From an uncultured Sphingomonadaceae bacterium (GTDB lineage Bacteria; Pseudomonadota; Alphaproteobacteria; Sphingomonadales; Sphingomonadaceae), in contig CAMYJW010000014.1 of NCBI GenBank assembly GCA_947258815.1, positions 110,018-174,017 of the forward strand: a stretch of 64,000 bases of DNA. The letters run 5' to 3'. The notes beneath the pieces are model-generated. The model made no database searches. It was not told where the DNA came from and saw only the letters and a program-made list of their open reading frames with translations. The position numbers and the translations under genes are program-made. Below, in pieces: positions 56,577 to 63,976 of this stretch (positions are counted from its first letter, which is position 1; each line of letters starts with the position of its first letter).

Positions 56577-56622
56577 TATGATCAGCTAAACCGAATGAAA
56601 TTCAATAAAAGGAACGCAGAAG

Positions 56623-57051
56623 ATGACCGAATTTATGCCTGTCTTTCACGCAAGCCAATACAGTGACGCCACAAGCGAGAAGCGAGCGGGAAATACCTAC
56701 ATTGAGCTGGCCTATCCAAACACAAACGACATTCCACTTAATGAAGAACCGCCACATGGTCTTGATGGGCATTTGTGCTTTCGCCAGCCTCCGATCTATC
56801 CGTGCATCATAACGTGCAGCCCCGTAAAAATAGAGTCGCGAAAGTGTATCAAATATCGCGTCCCCAATCGCGTTGTTCGATCACCGGACGATTGGGAAAG
56901 ATACAAGGCCGAATTTAGGGCTAGTGAAGGCTGGGAATATAACCTTGGCGCGGTGAACGGCGACGACCTTAAAGAGAACAAGGCGAGGCGTCAGGTTAAC
57001 CGTGAATTGAGAGAGGCGGCCATCGCCGGTGCCACACAAAAGCAAGCCTAA
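56623..57051 (+). CDS. Hypothetical protein of island
   Basis: 142 residues, no TM segment, a Cys pair (PPIYPCIITCSPVK) and a C-terminal basic helix (LKENKARRQVNRELREAAIAG). AAAAGGAACG precedes ATG. Nothing familiar. Another hairpin leader lies just after its stop. Confidence 0.55.
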   Translation: MTEFMPVFHASQYSDATSEKRAGNTYIELAYPNTNDIPLNEEPPHGLDGHLCFRQPPIYPCIITCSPVKIESRKCIKYRVPNRVVRSPDDWERYKAEFRASEGWEYNLGAVNGDDLKENKARRQVNRELREAAIAGATQKQA

Positions 57052-57066
57052 GATCCAAAAAGCGAA

Positions 57067-57088
57067 ACGCGCGCCTTGCCGCGCGCGT
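57067..57088 (+). promoter_or_regulatory. Hairpin leader B (before 57146 gene)
   Basis: Perfect stem ACGCGCGC/GCGCGCGT with six-base loop CTTGCC, 57 bp before the ATG, followed by TTGCCCAAG and GAGCCGGGCAAAGGA. The same order (stem, TGCCCAAG, GGCA..AGGA, ATG) appears in leader A. Confidence 0.5.
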
Positions 57089-57145
57089 CTGAAGGCGTTG
57101 CCCAAGCCTTCACTGATGAGCCGGGCAAAGGAAAAGGATTAAACC

Positions 57146-58489
57146 ATGCAATTCAATCTCTGGAACGTAACCAACGAAATAACCCCTCAAGGCGGCAAGA
57201 AAGATTCGCCGCGTGCTGCAAATGATGATGAGGTAAAAACCTATATGCGATGGCTTGCTTGTCGCCAGGGCCTGCCCGGCTTCGAGTCATGCAAGATACA
57301 TTGGAAAACCAACAATACCGGGCGGACGCGAGCCACCCAACATCGTTATTGCGGCGGCGCTACCTTCGGCAAGATCACTTGCGATGGCACCTATGACCGC
57401 GAGACTGACATAAGACGCCCGGCGCAGTATGAGGAAGGGGCTTTTTCGGTCCTGATGCCCGGAGCCAATCAAGTAGGCCGCATGGCCGTTACTATGGAAA
57501 CGCTCGACGAATCCGGCGAAGTCGTCGCCAGCTCGACCTTACCCATCGAGCCGAAAAAGGGCGGTGTGATCTGGAAACGTGCAGAAGTGCGCAAGGCAGC
57601 CGGGCCGATAGAAAAGCCCAAGAAAGGCAAGCGCAAAAAGTCTGCCCCTGCATCCGTTCAGACAGAGGTGGTCGCAAATATACCCGCCACGCCAGCCACA
57701 GCGTCCGCTCATGAGCAATCCGAGCCGCTGCCTTGCCAAGTGCCGGTTTCTGATATCGAGCCTGAGCGGCGATCTGACAGCGCCCCTGAATTGTCCGAAA
57801 ATATCGAACAGTTGGACAGCCAGGGCGATTGCATGGCCGCATTCATCGAAACGCTGGATACCCTACCGCACTCATCGGGCGGCACCCCTACCTCGCTCAT
57901 CGGGCGCTCGCCAGCGCATGAACGCGCCATCCGTCGCGCATGGGCAGAGCGCACAGCCAGGCGCAAAGCGCAGCGGGATATCGAAATCAGAACAAGGCAG
58001 CTTGATGGGATGCGTGACAACAGGGACGCGCTGCGAGGCGATTATATGAAACTGGCAAGCCAGAAGCGGAGTATGGCTGAAAAGCGCCGCCGTGCCGTGC
58101 TTCTCGCCAGACAGCGCGGGCGTGAAATGGTGCAGATCGGCAATTTCGCACGCGCCCGGATCGATGAAGAGCAGGCCGCGCTCGAAAAGGCCCGGATCGC
58201 GCCCACGTATTTCGATGCGGACAGCGGTATTCAAAGGCTCGATGTGAACGCTCGAACGGCGCACCACGCACAAACAGCGCTGGACAGGGCCGATGCGCTC
58301 CAGTCCCGGCTTACTGAGGCTCTGGCCACAATTGAACGTCAAAAAGCCAGCATTGAAACGCTTGGCGATGCGATCGAGGTTGAGACATTGCGACGTATCA
58401 AGGCGGAGCAGGCGCTCGCAGCGGTGACAGCGCGGCGCAATGGTCATCCGCCTGCGGTGCAAAGCGTCAACGTGTCGTTCGCGGCTTAG
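57146..58489 (+). CDS. Long hypothetical protein, coiled-coil C-terminal half
   Basis: 447 residues. The N-terminal segment (about 1-150) contains two Cys-bearing stretches (RWLACRQGLPGFESCK; YCGGATFGKITCDGT) and ends in GGVIWKRAEVRKA. A Lys-rich and Pro/Ala-rich linker (about 155-230) follows, then a long charged coiled coil (about 255-425, for example AWAERTARRKAQRDIEIRTRQLDG). The function is unknown; the shape suits a nucleic-acid or structural protein. The largest gene of the block. Confidence 0.6.
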   Translation: MQFNLWNVTNEITPQGGKKDSPRAANDDEVKTYMRWLACRQGLPGFESCKIHWKTNNTGRTRATQHRYCGGATFGKITCDGTYDRETDIRRPAQYEEGAFSVLMPGANQVGRMAVTMETLDESGEVVASSTLPIEPKKGGVIWKRAEVRKAAGPIEKPKKGKRKKSAPASVQTEVVANIPATPATASAHEQSEPLPCQVPVSDIEPERRSDSAPELSENIEQLDSQGDCMAAFIETLDTLPHSSGGTPTSLIGRSPAHERAIRRAWAERTARRKAQRDIEIRTRQLDGMRDNRDALRGDYMKLASQKRSMAEKRRRAVLLARQRGREMVQIGNFARARIDEEQAALEKARIAPTYFDADSGIQRLDVNARTAHHAQTALDRADALQSRLTEALATIERQKASIETLGDAIEVETLRRIKAEQALAAVTARRNGHPPAVQSVNVSFAA

Positions 58490-58568
58490 GGGCTACCGGT
58501 GAAATCTGGCGTGTTCATTTTTTATGCCTCATTTGAGGTCAAGAAAATGGACATGGCCTATCAGGGGA

Positions 58569-58775
58569 ATGATGATGCGATGTGATCAATGCAGGCATTG
58601 GCGAGAACCAACTTCCTACGGACCGTGGGGAATCTGTGAAGAAATGGCACTCTCATCGGAATATAGACGGCCCGGCTCATCTAAAGCCTGGACAACACCA
58701 GACGAAATAGATGGGCCATCATCTCTATGCACAATGCCGGACTTTGGCTGCGTCCTGTTCGAGCCAAAACCATGA
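58569..58775 (+). CDS. Small Cys-rich phage-type protein
   Basis: 68 residues, MMMRCDQCRHWREPTSYGPWGICEEM and a C-terminal LCTMPDFGCVLFEPKP: the CxxC...C...C layout seen in short phage proteins that carry an anti-restriction or zinc-binding motif. Three consecutive ATGs make the start uncertain by two codons; AGGGG precedes them. Its stop overlaps the ligase-like gene. Confidence 0.55.
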   Translation: MMMRCDQCRHWREPTSYGPWGICEEMALSSEYRRPGSSKAWTTPDEIDGPSSLCTMPDFGCVLFEPKP

Positions 58776-59449
58776 CCGACCACCTCGTTCACCTCGCCCG
58801 CGACTGGGACGGCACAGTGCCGAAAGGTGGCACCGGTGGCGAAATCAAGCACAATGGCTGGCGTTGCTCGTTCTTCACCGGACGCGACGGCAAAACACGC
58901 CTCTGGACACGCAACGGTATGCCGCTGGAAGGTGCAGACCATGTATTGCACCGCTTGCGTCTTATGGAGCAGGAAGCAGGCCAGCCGATGTTCTTTGATG
59001 GGGAGATTGTCGTCTATGATGGCACCGGCAATACGCTCGCAGCCACTAAACACTGGTTTGAGACTGGCTGGAAAGGCGGCGGCGAAGCAGGCACGTTCCA
59101 CGCCTTCGATTGTCTCACTTTCGCCGAATGGAAGTCAGGCGGCACCCCTACCGCACTCATAGAGCGTAAGGCCCGGCTCAGGCACCTGATCGATGCCACC
59201 GCGGATCAATGGGATTGGCGGGCAGGCAGTCATGGCCGGGATGAAGGGGCTACCGCCGTTCAGATGGTGGAAGATGCCTGGCTGCTCGATGTGGCTGATG
59301 TGATGACACTGGCGCACCACGTCTGGGCCGATGGCGGTGAAGGGCTTATGCTCAAGGATATGCAGGCACCCTACCAGCGTAGCAGGACGGACGCATGGCT
59401 GAAGGTGACGCGCGAGAACCAGCACAAATGGATGAAGGAAGCAGCATGA
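58772..59449 (+). CDS. ATP-dependent DNA ligase nucleotidyltransferase domain, stand-alone
   Basis: 225 residues. Motif I is KHNGWR (adenylated Lys26), motif III is FFDGEIVVYDG (Glu78), motif IV is EGLMLKD (Glu190) and motif V is WLKV (Lys211). That is the full nucleotide-binding core, but the chain ends about 14 residues after motif V, so the OB-fold domain with motif VI, needed for full ligases, is missing. The LWTRNG and APYQRSR segments fit the family. ATGA coupled to the previous gene. A phage-borne nick-sealing or end-adenylation role is possible, or it partners another protein. Confidence 0.78.
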   Translation: MTDHLVHLARDWDGTVPKGGTGGEIKHNGWRCSFFTGRDGKTRLWTRNGMPLEGADHVLHRLRLMEQEAGQPMFFDGEIVVYDGTGNTLAATKHWFETGWKGGGEAGTFHAFDCLTFAEWKSGGTPTALIERKARLRHLIDATADQWDWRAGSHGRDEGATAVQMVEDAWLLDVADVMTLAHHVWADGGEGLMLKDMQAPYQRSRTDAWLKVTRENQHKWMKEAA

Positions 59450-59982
59450 GCAAGACATTCGACAAGATAGAAGACACCCTGGCCAATTCTGAGGCGGAAA
59501 GGAAGCGCGCCATGCTGGCTATACGCCTCCGCGTCATCTCTGAACACGCTTACGCCAATATAGGCAATCAGCAGGTTATGTCGGCGCTTGCGGATTGTGA
59601 GGCGACATTGAAGCGTATTGCAGCCCGATCCTCCACCCTACCGGAAGAATATGAGCGTGTGGAGTTCAAGCAGACACGCGGCCCAACTATCGAGTTCACC
59701 GGCCGCCTGCTTGCGCAGAGCGAACACAACACCCGGCGTGGGGTAAACATGCTGATGGAAGTATGGGAAACATCGGGCGGCGCGTTCATCGCCATGTCAT
59801 CGGGATTGCCGATCGATGATAATCCAAACGCCTTCGAGGATTTGCGCGTTACGGTGGTAGAACCGTCCGATGATATCCAGGCGATGCGTTTTGCCGTCAT
59901 GGATCATTTCAACTGGGATCTGGCCGCGCGCTCGATGGTATCCAAAAAGCTCAAGTGGTCACTCAGGCAGGACGTGGACTGA
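59446..59982 (+). CDS. Hypothetical protein, ligase-coupled
   Basis: 178 residues; ATG in the ligase stop (ATGA). N-terminal helix-rich acidic segment (KTFDKIEDTLANSEAERKRAMLAIRLRVISEHA), then a beta-rich half (VEFKQTRGPTIEFTGRLLAQSEHNTRRGVNMLMEVWETSGGAFIAM) and a C-terminal helix. The mid-portion could be a small nucleic-acid binding fold, but no family is recognised. Its tight coupling to the ligase domain suggests the two may act together. Confidence 0.6.
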   Translation: MSKTFDKIEDTLANSEAERKRAMLAIRLRVISEHAYANIGNQQVMSALADCEATLKRIAARSSTLPEEYERVEFKQTRGPTIEFTGRLLAQSEHNTRRGVNMLMEVWETSGGAFIAMSSGLPIDDNPNAFEDLRVTVVEPSDDIQAMRFAVMDHFNWDLAARSMVSKKLKWSLRQDVD

Positions 59983-59983
59983 G

Positions 59984-60238
59984 ATGGCGGATACCAACGA
60001 AATCAAAGTCGAGAAGCGGCCCGGCAGAGACTGGTTTGTCCTCTATCAGTTCGAAGATGATCCACCCTCCGTCATGGATGTGTTCGGAGCGATGACCATC
60101 GATGAAGCGCTCAGCGATGCCCATTCCAGCCTCGACAACAGGGGGTTGTCGGGCTTTCCATCTGTCGATGAAGCACCGCCTGCTTATTCCATTCTTGGTA
60201 TCTGGAGAGATGACAGTGGTGTTCGCTATCAAGACTGA
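59984..60238 (+). CDS. Hypothetical 84-aa protein
   Basis: 84 residues, acidic (FEDDPPSVMDVFGAMTIDEALSDAHSSLDNRG). ATG 59984 follows the previous stop by one base. It ends 55 bp before the transposon end. No family recognised; probably a phage-type small protein. Confidence 0.5.
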   Translation: MADTNEIKVEKRPGRDWFVLYQFEDDPPSVMDVFGAMTIDEALSDAHSSLDNRGLSGFPSVDEAPPAYSILGIWRDDSGVRYQD

Positions 60239-60293
60239 AACCAACTGATCACACCCCCTACCGCCGTCTACGAGCGGGCAGGGGCCACAATCG

Positions 60294-60317
60294 CGGCATT
60301 AGGTAGCAAGCGCAGAA
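60294..60317 (+). repeat. Left terminal inverted repeat
   Basis: 24-bp repeat whose inner part is GGCATTAGGTAG followed by CAAGCGCAGAA. It is identical to the inverted 63977-64000 copy. The bases just outside are CCACAATCG. Confidence 0.85.
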
Positions 60318-60416
60318 CCTAGTTCCGCTTCCAAGGAGAAGCGACGTGAAATTTCAGCAAATCACAAACGCGGGATCGACTCGCCTTCGCACCGGTGGTG
60401 GGGCAAAGAAGGAGAC

Positions 60417-61427
60417 ATGGATCGGATCAAGAAAACCGATAGTGCTGCCAAGACAGTCGAATCTTGGTGGGCGCTACTATTCGCAGAAGGCAGCCTTGGT
60501 CGCTGGATTGGCCCAATGATCGGCGCGGGCGCCTTTGGCTACGCCGCAAAGATCAGTGAATGGCTCAATGAGTTTGGGCCGATTGGCTGGGTAACAGCAG
60601 CAGGTGTTGGTTTTGCATTGGCGGCAACCGGCTTCGCTCAAATTGAAGCCTTCAGACTTAAGCGATTGCATCGAACATCACCGAATGACGTTGAGGATGA
60701 TTCACGCGAGGAAAAACTCTCACAAGAAGAATTGACTCCCCTGATCGATGCCCGCCTGAACGAATTTCTCACAACCAAACTGCGATCCGAGTTCTCATCT
60801 CATTCCCAGATGCACGCGCAGGATGAGCGGCTTGCAAGGCTTGAAGATGGTTTGAAATCAGTTCGCGAGATCGTCGAAGGGGGCCTTGAAACACATGCTG
60901 AACAACTTCGCCGCCTAGGAGAGAAGTTAAACTCGGTTGTCTCGTATATCGACATGATCAATCGCGATGTCGAGCGGCGCTTAGAGCAGGTCGATACTGG
61001 ATTTTCTGCTATCCATAATAGAGAGCGACACCAGCTCATGTTTAAAGAACTAGAAAGGCATTACATAGAACTCGAACGCCCTATCCTCGCGGATAAAGGG
61101 TTGGGAAATGGCGATGAATGGCTGAAATCTGTCAAGCACTGGATAAGAAATCTGGACGAATGGCTTAGCGTTGTTGAGTATTATGCGATGGGAGTGTCAA
61201 AGCGCGTCAAAGACATCCCAGATTTCGTCTATGAGCGGCCTTGGGCATTTAACGAAGATCTACTCACCGCAATTCAGGTGCATCGTTACAAGCAAGTTGC
61301 AACATGGTGGCAAAATGCGCAGGAGCAAAAGAGGCGCGTCGATAAGCAGTTAGAGTATGCCGCATTTCACGCACCGTCAAAAAGACCAAAAAACGGATCA
61401 CCTCCTAAGCCAGCCGAAGATCAGTAA
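60417..61427 (+). CDS. Cargo: membrane-anchored coiled-coil protein
   Basis: 336 residues. Two hydrophobic stretches (WIGPMIGAGAFGYAAKISEWL and WVTAAGVGFALAATGFAQIEAF, about residues 30-80) precede a long charged region with heptad-like Leu/Ile and Glu/Arg (ERLARLEDGLKSVREIVEGG; LRRLGEKLNSVVSYIDMINRDVERRLEQ). The C-terminal quarter is helical and basic. AAGGAG lies before ATG 60417. It overlaps the convergent DUF6471 gene by 23 bp. Function unknown; a membrane-tethered coiled coil on a transposon could be a defence or maintenance factor. Confidence 0.65.
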   Translation: MDRIKKTDSAAKTVESWWALLFAEGSLGRWIGPMIGAGAFGYAAKISEWLNEFGPIGWVTAAGVGFALAATGFAQIEAFRLKRLHRTSPNDVEDDSREEKLSQEELTPLIDARLNEFLTTKLRSEFSSHSQMHAQDERLARLEDGLKSVREIVEGGLETHAEQLRRLGEKLNSVVSYIDMINRDVERRLEQVDTGFSAIHNRERHQLMFKELERHYIELERPILADKGLGNGDEWLKSVKHWIRNLDEWLSVVEYYAMGVSKRVKDIPDFVYERPWAFNEDLLTAIQVHRYKQVATWWQNAQEQKRRVDKQLEYAAFHAPSKRPKNGSPPKPAEDQ

Positions 61428-61629
61428 CCCCAATCGCTTCCAGACATTGCAGTAAGAACACCGCTGAGAATCCGCCCCGACTGATCTTGTTGGCGATATT
61501 GCGTTCAGATTCCTTGACCCCGATAGCTTCCAGCTTTTCCGCCAACTCTCGATAACCGATATTACGGCGCTTGAGTTCCGACTTGAGCAGCCCTTTAGCG
61601 CGCGCAGACCAGTCAATTCCATCAACCAT
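61405..61629 (-). CDS. Cargo: DUF6471-like small DNA-binding-type protein
   Basis: 74 residues. WSARAKGLLKSELKRRNIGYRELAEKLEAIG then NIANKISRGGFSAVFLLQCLEAIGVTDLRL resembles the DUF6471 family, whose shape is Cro/HTH-like. Such genes are often seen near IS1595 transposases, from memory. It may repress transposase or cargo. Start overlaps the upstream small membrane ORF (TGATG-like). Confidence 0.75.
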   Translation of the reverse strand: MVDGIDWSARAKGLLKSELKRRNIGYRELAEKLEAIGVKESERNIANKISRGGFSAVFLLQCLEAIGVTDLRLA

Positions 61630-61747
61630 TTGTCGTCCTTACGATGGCAACAACCATCACCACCACCACAATGCTGCAAACAGCCATTATCGTGCCAACT
61701 TTGCGCACAATCCGGTCTGCCATTTGATCGAGTTCATCTTTAAGCAT
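61622..61747 (-). CDS. Cargo: small membrane protein (41 aa)
   Basis: Minus-strand frame read from ATG 61747 (ATG 61756 and 61759 also available). It encodes LKDELDQMADRIVRKVGT then an IMAVCSIVVVVMVVAIV hydrophobic helix, and ends with TTNG. The stop lies 8 bp inside the DUF6471 gene, so the two are translationally coupled. The amphipathic helix plus one TM segment resembles small toxin or anchor proteins; no family is recognised. Confidence 0.5.
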   Translation of the reverse strand: MLKDELDQMADRIVRKVGTIMAVCSIVVVVMVVAIVRTTNG

Positions 61748-61750
61748 GAA

Positions 61751-61813
61751 AATCATCATAAACGATGTAAATCCCATTGACAACGGGATATATAATCATC
61801 ATAAACGGTGTAA
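61751..61813. repeat. Direct 20-bp repeats in the divergent transposase/DUF6471 promoter region
   Basis: AATCATCATAAACGATGTAA (61751-61770) recurs at 61794-61813 with one change (GGTG for GATG), a 43-bp period. TTGACA at 61777 lies between them. They flank the divergent starts of the DUF6471 side and the transposase, so they could be operator sites for a small DNA-binding protein. Confidence 0.6.
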
Positions 61814-61836
61814 CAACATCGAATATGATGAGGATA

Positions 61837-62796
61837 ATGACGCAGCACTTTCTTCTTTCTTCCAAGGCTCGCACAATCAGCCTCAAGTCCGTCTATCAGA
61901 TGGGCGAGGACAAAGCGTATGAGCTGTTCTGCTCGCTTCGCTGGCCGGAAACGGAAGGTGAGGCTGTTTGCTCGCGTTGCGGATGTGTCGATCACTACGA
62001 CATTCCAAGCCGTCGCAAGTTCCAGTGCAAGGCGTGCGGATATCAATACTCGGTCACATCAGGCACTATCTTTGCCGGTCGCAAGCTACCTTTCACCGAT
62101 TTGCTGGCTGCAATTGTGCTTTTCGTGAACGGCGCGAAGGGCGTTTCTGCGCTCCAGATGAGCCGTGACCTCGACGTGCAATACAAGACAGCTTACGTCC
62201 TTTGCCACAAGTTGCGCGAAGCCATGGCGGCAGATCAGGCTGGCATCCGCCTGGATGGTATCGTGGAAATCGACGGTGCCTATTTTGGCGGACACATTCG
62301 CCCGGAAAACCGCAAGGAAGATCGCCGGGACCGTCGCCTTGCCAAGAATCAGAACGGAAAGCGCCAGTGCGTTGTCGTAATGCGTGAACGCAGAGGACGG
62401 TCATTGACATTTATTGTCCGCAACGAGGGTGATGCAGTCCCCTTTGTCCGCGATCATGTCGGCAATCTGGCTACAATCCATGCTGACGAGGGTGGTGGAT
62501 GGGATGCTCTGCATGCCGGTTGGGACACGTGGCGCGTCAATCATTCGATTGCCTTCTCTGACGAAGGGGCTTGCACCAATCAGGCGGAATCGTTCTTTTC
62601 TCGCCTTCGCCGCATGGAAGTTGGCACGCACCACCATATCGCTGGTAAATATCTCCACGCTTATGCAGGTGAGGCGACATTCCGTGAAGATAACCGCCGC
62701 AAGAGCAACGGCGGGCAGGCGATGCTGGTCGCAGAAGCCGCTATGGCTTCAAAGGTTAGTCGCCAGTGGAAGGGCTATTGGCAACGCGCTGCATAG
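61837..62796 (+). CDS. IS1595 (ISXO2-like) family transposase
   Basis: 319 residues from ATG 61837 (ATG 61825 and 61828 are alternatives). An N-terminal zinc ribbon (CSRCG...CKACGYQYSVTSGTIF) is followed by the DDE core: EIDGAYFGGH (first Asp), IHADEGGGWD (second Asp) and NQAESFFSRLRRMEVGTHHHIAG (Asn/Glu/His region). TFREDNRRK is the family's C-terminal signature. It would cut and join the 24-bp terminal repeats. It looks complete, so the unit may be active. Confidence 0.92.
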   Translation: MTQHFLLSSKARTISLKSVYQMGEDKAYELFCSLRWPETEGEAVCSRCGCVDHYDIPSRRKFQCKACGYQYSVTSGTIFAGRKLPFTDLLAAIVLFVNGAKGVSALQMSRDLDVQYKTAYVLCHKLREAMAADQAGIRLDGIVEIDGAYFGGHIRPENRKEDRRDRRLAKNQNGKRQCVVVMRERRGRSLTFIVRNEGDAVPFVRDHVGNLATIHADEGGGWDALHAGWDTWRVNHSIAFSDEGACTNQAESFFSRLRRMEVGTHHHIAGKYLHAYAGEATFREDNRRKSNGGQAMLVAEAAMASKVSRQWKGYWQRAA

Positions 62797-62836
62797 TGGC
62801 CAGACTACCCCTCTACCGTGCGAATCGGAGGGTGGA

Positions 62837-63325
62837 ATGAGCGAAGCGTCAGCGTTTATTGGATTGTTGCAATCGATCAATTCGGCGCAAAATATTCTTT
62901 CCTCCTTGCTCGGACTTAGAGTTTCGGCGGAAGTCTCGGGAAAGATCGCTGAGGCTAATAAACATCTTATCGAGATGAGTGAGCGCCTCATGGCCGCCCA
63001 AGCGGAGAATGCGGCGCTGATTACTCGCATACGCCAGCTTGAAGAAGTAGCAGTGCAAGCGAAACGCAGTGAGTCCGCACTCGAAGATTATGAGATGAAA
63101 CAGGTAGGGCAAGGGGCGTTCGTTTATGCGGTGAAAGAAGGTCATAACATCTGCGAACCACCGCATTGGCTTTGCCCAGATTGTTTCTCGAATGGTCATA
63201 AATCTATTCTCCAACACGATATTCTTTTCAGTATAAAAAGTGAGTGCTATCTCTGCCCACGTTGCAAGACAGGCGTGCAGGCTGAAAAAGGGCGGACTCC
63301 GGGGATTAATGACCAAACGCCATGA
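62837..63325 (+). CDS. Cargo: coiled-coil zinc-ribbon protein
   Basis: 162 residues; GGAGGGTGGA precedes ATG 62837. The first half is a helix with heptad-like spacing (GKIAEANKHLIEMSERLMAAQAENAALITRIRQLEEVAVQAKRSESALEDYEM); the second half contains CPDCF and CPRCK, the two Cys pairs of a zinc ribbon. It lies downstream of the transposase and overlaps the next gene. Function unknown; the ribbon suggests a nucleic-acid or target-binding role. Confidence 0.65.
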   Translation: MSEASAFIGLLQSINSAQNILSSLLGLRVSAEVSGKIAEANKHLIEMSERLMAAQAENAALITRIRQLEEVAVQAKRSESALEDYEMKQVGQGAFVYAVKEGHNICEPPHWLCPDCFSNGHKSILQHDILFSIKSECYLCPRCKTGVQAEKGRTPGINDQTP

Positions 63326-63506
63326 CATAGCTTTTGATTTGAGCGCCAAAGAGCAAATGGCGCGTATCAGGCATTTGCAGGCGATTATTAGCGAGCGCGA
63401 ACGCTCGGATCAGACTCTACCGTTACGCATCGTGATCATCGCAGTATCGGCAACGATATTATTGATGGGCGCAGGAGCCGCGCTGGCGGCGTTTATCCTT
63501 GCCTGA
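63309..63506 (+). CDS. Cargo: small single-pass membrane protein
   Basis: 65 residues from ATG 63309, inside the end of the zinc-ribbon gene. MTKRHDIAFDLSAKEQMARIRHLQAIISERERS then a C-terminal hydrophobic helix IVIIAVSATILLMGAGAALAAFIL. C-tail-anchored-like. No family recognised; its end overlaps the convergent gene. Confidence 0.5.
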   Translation: MTKRHDIAFDLSAKEQMARIRHLQAIISERERSDQTLPLRIVIIAVSATILLMGAGAALAAFILA

Positions 63507-63930
63507 TCTCCCACATTAGCAAGCCGCCCTTTTCCGGCTCTGTGGACGTGACAAGCTGCCTATCTCGCAAGTTCCGCAACGCCGCACCAATCCGCTTGTG
63601 CATCGCTTTCGTGAGCGTCTTGTCGTTCACATTCAGGTCGCGCTGGGCCATGAGGCGGATCGTGATGGCTTTGGCATCCAGCGGGCCGTCAGAGCGGAGC
63701 ATGGCGAGTATAGCCCGCGTCACCTGTCCCTTGAAGGCGTGATGACGTGGTGGCAGCGGCTTGGGTTTGATTTCATCAAGGTCTATGTCGGGATCAAACA
63801 AGCGGAGCGTGCAATCGACATGATCCACGTCGATCATGGCTTGGCGAAGCTGGTCTTGCAGAGCATCGATCAAGCCAGCCAATTCAGCGCGCTTGGTGCG
63901 AAGCGCGGTTAAAACATGTGAGTCTGCCAT
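63493..63930 (-). CDS. Cargo: helical N-terminus, winged-helix-like C-terminus
   Basis: 145 residues from ATG 63930 (63957 is the longer option). The N-terminal helix (LRTKRAELAGLIDALQDQLRQAMIDVDHVDCTL) is followed by a Pro linker (DEIKPKPLPPRHHAFKGQ) and a C-terminal helix-turn-helix/winged-helix-like region (VTRAILAMLRSDGPLDAKAITIRLMAQRDLNVNDKTLTKAMHKRIGAALRNLRDRQLV). Likely a regulator or DNA-binding protein of the element. It faces outward from the right terminal repeat. Confidence 0.6.
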   Translation of the reverse strand: MADSHVLTALRTKRAELAGLIDALQDQLRQAMIDVDHVDCTLRLFDPDIDLDEIKPKPLPPRHHAFKGQVTRAILAMLRSDGPLDAKAITIRLMAQRDLNVNDKTLTKAMHKRIGAALRNLRDRQLVTSTEPEKGGLLMWEIRQG

Positions 63931-63976
63931 GCGGTGAAATGTAACCGATGGGACCAACTTGAGGGACTGACTTTCT

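Noticed and set aside
54891..58500. CRISPR array
   Set aside because: The recurring strings are hairpins and leaders at irregular spacing with no regular repeat-spacer pattern; no cas genes are present.
60346..60519. 57-codon GTG frame at the start of the transposon with a good AAGGAG
   Set aside because: It overlaps the longer coiled-coil gene in another frame and its product is basic low-complexity; it may be leader sequence only.
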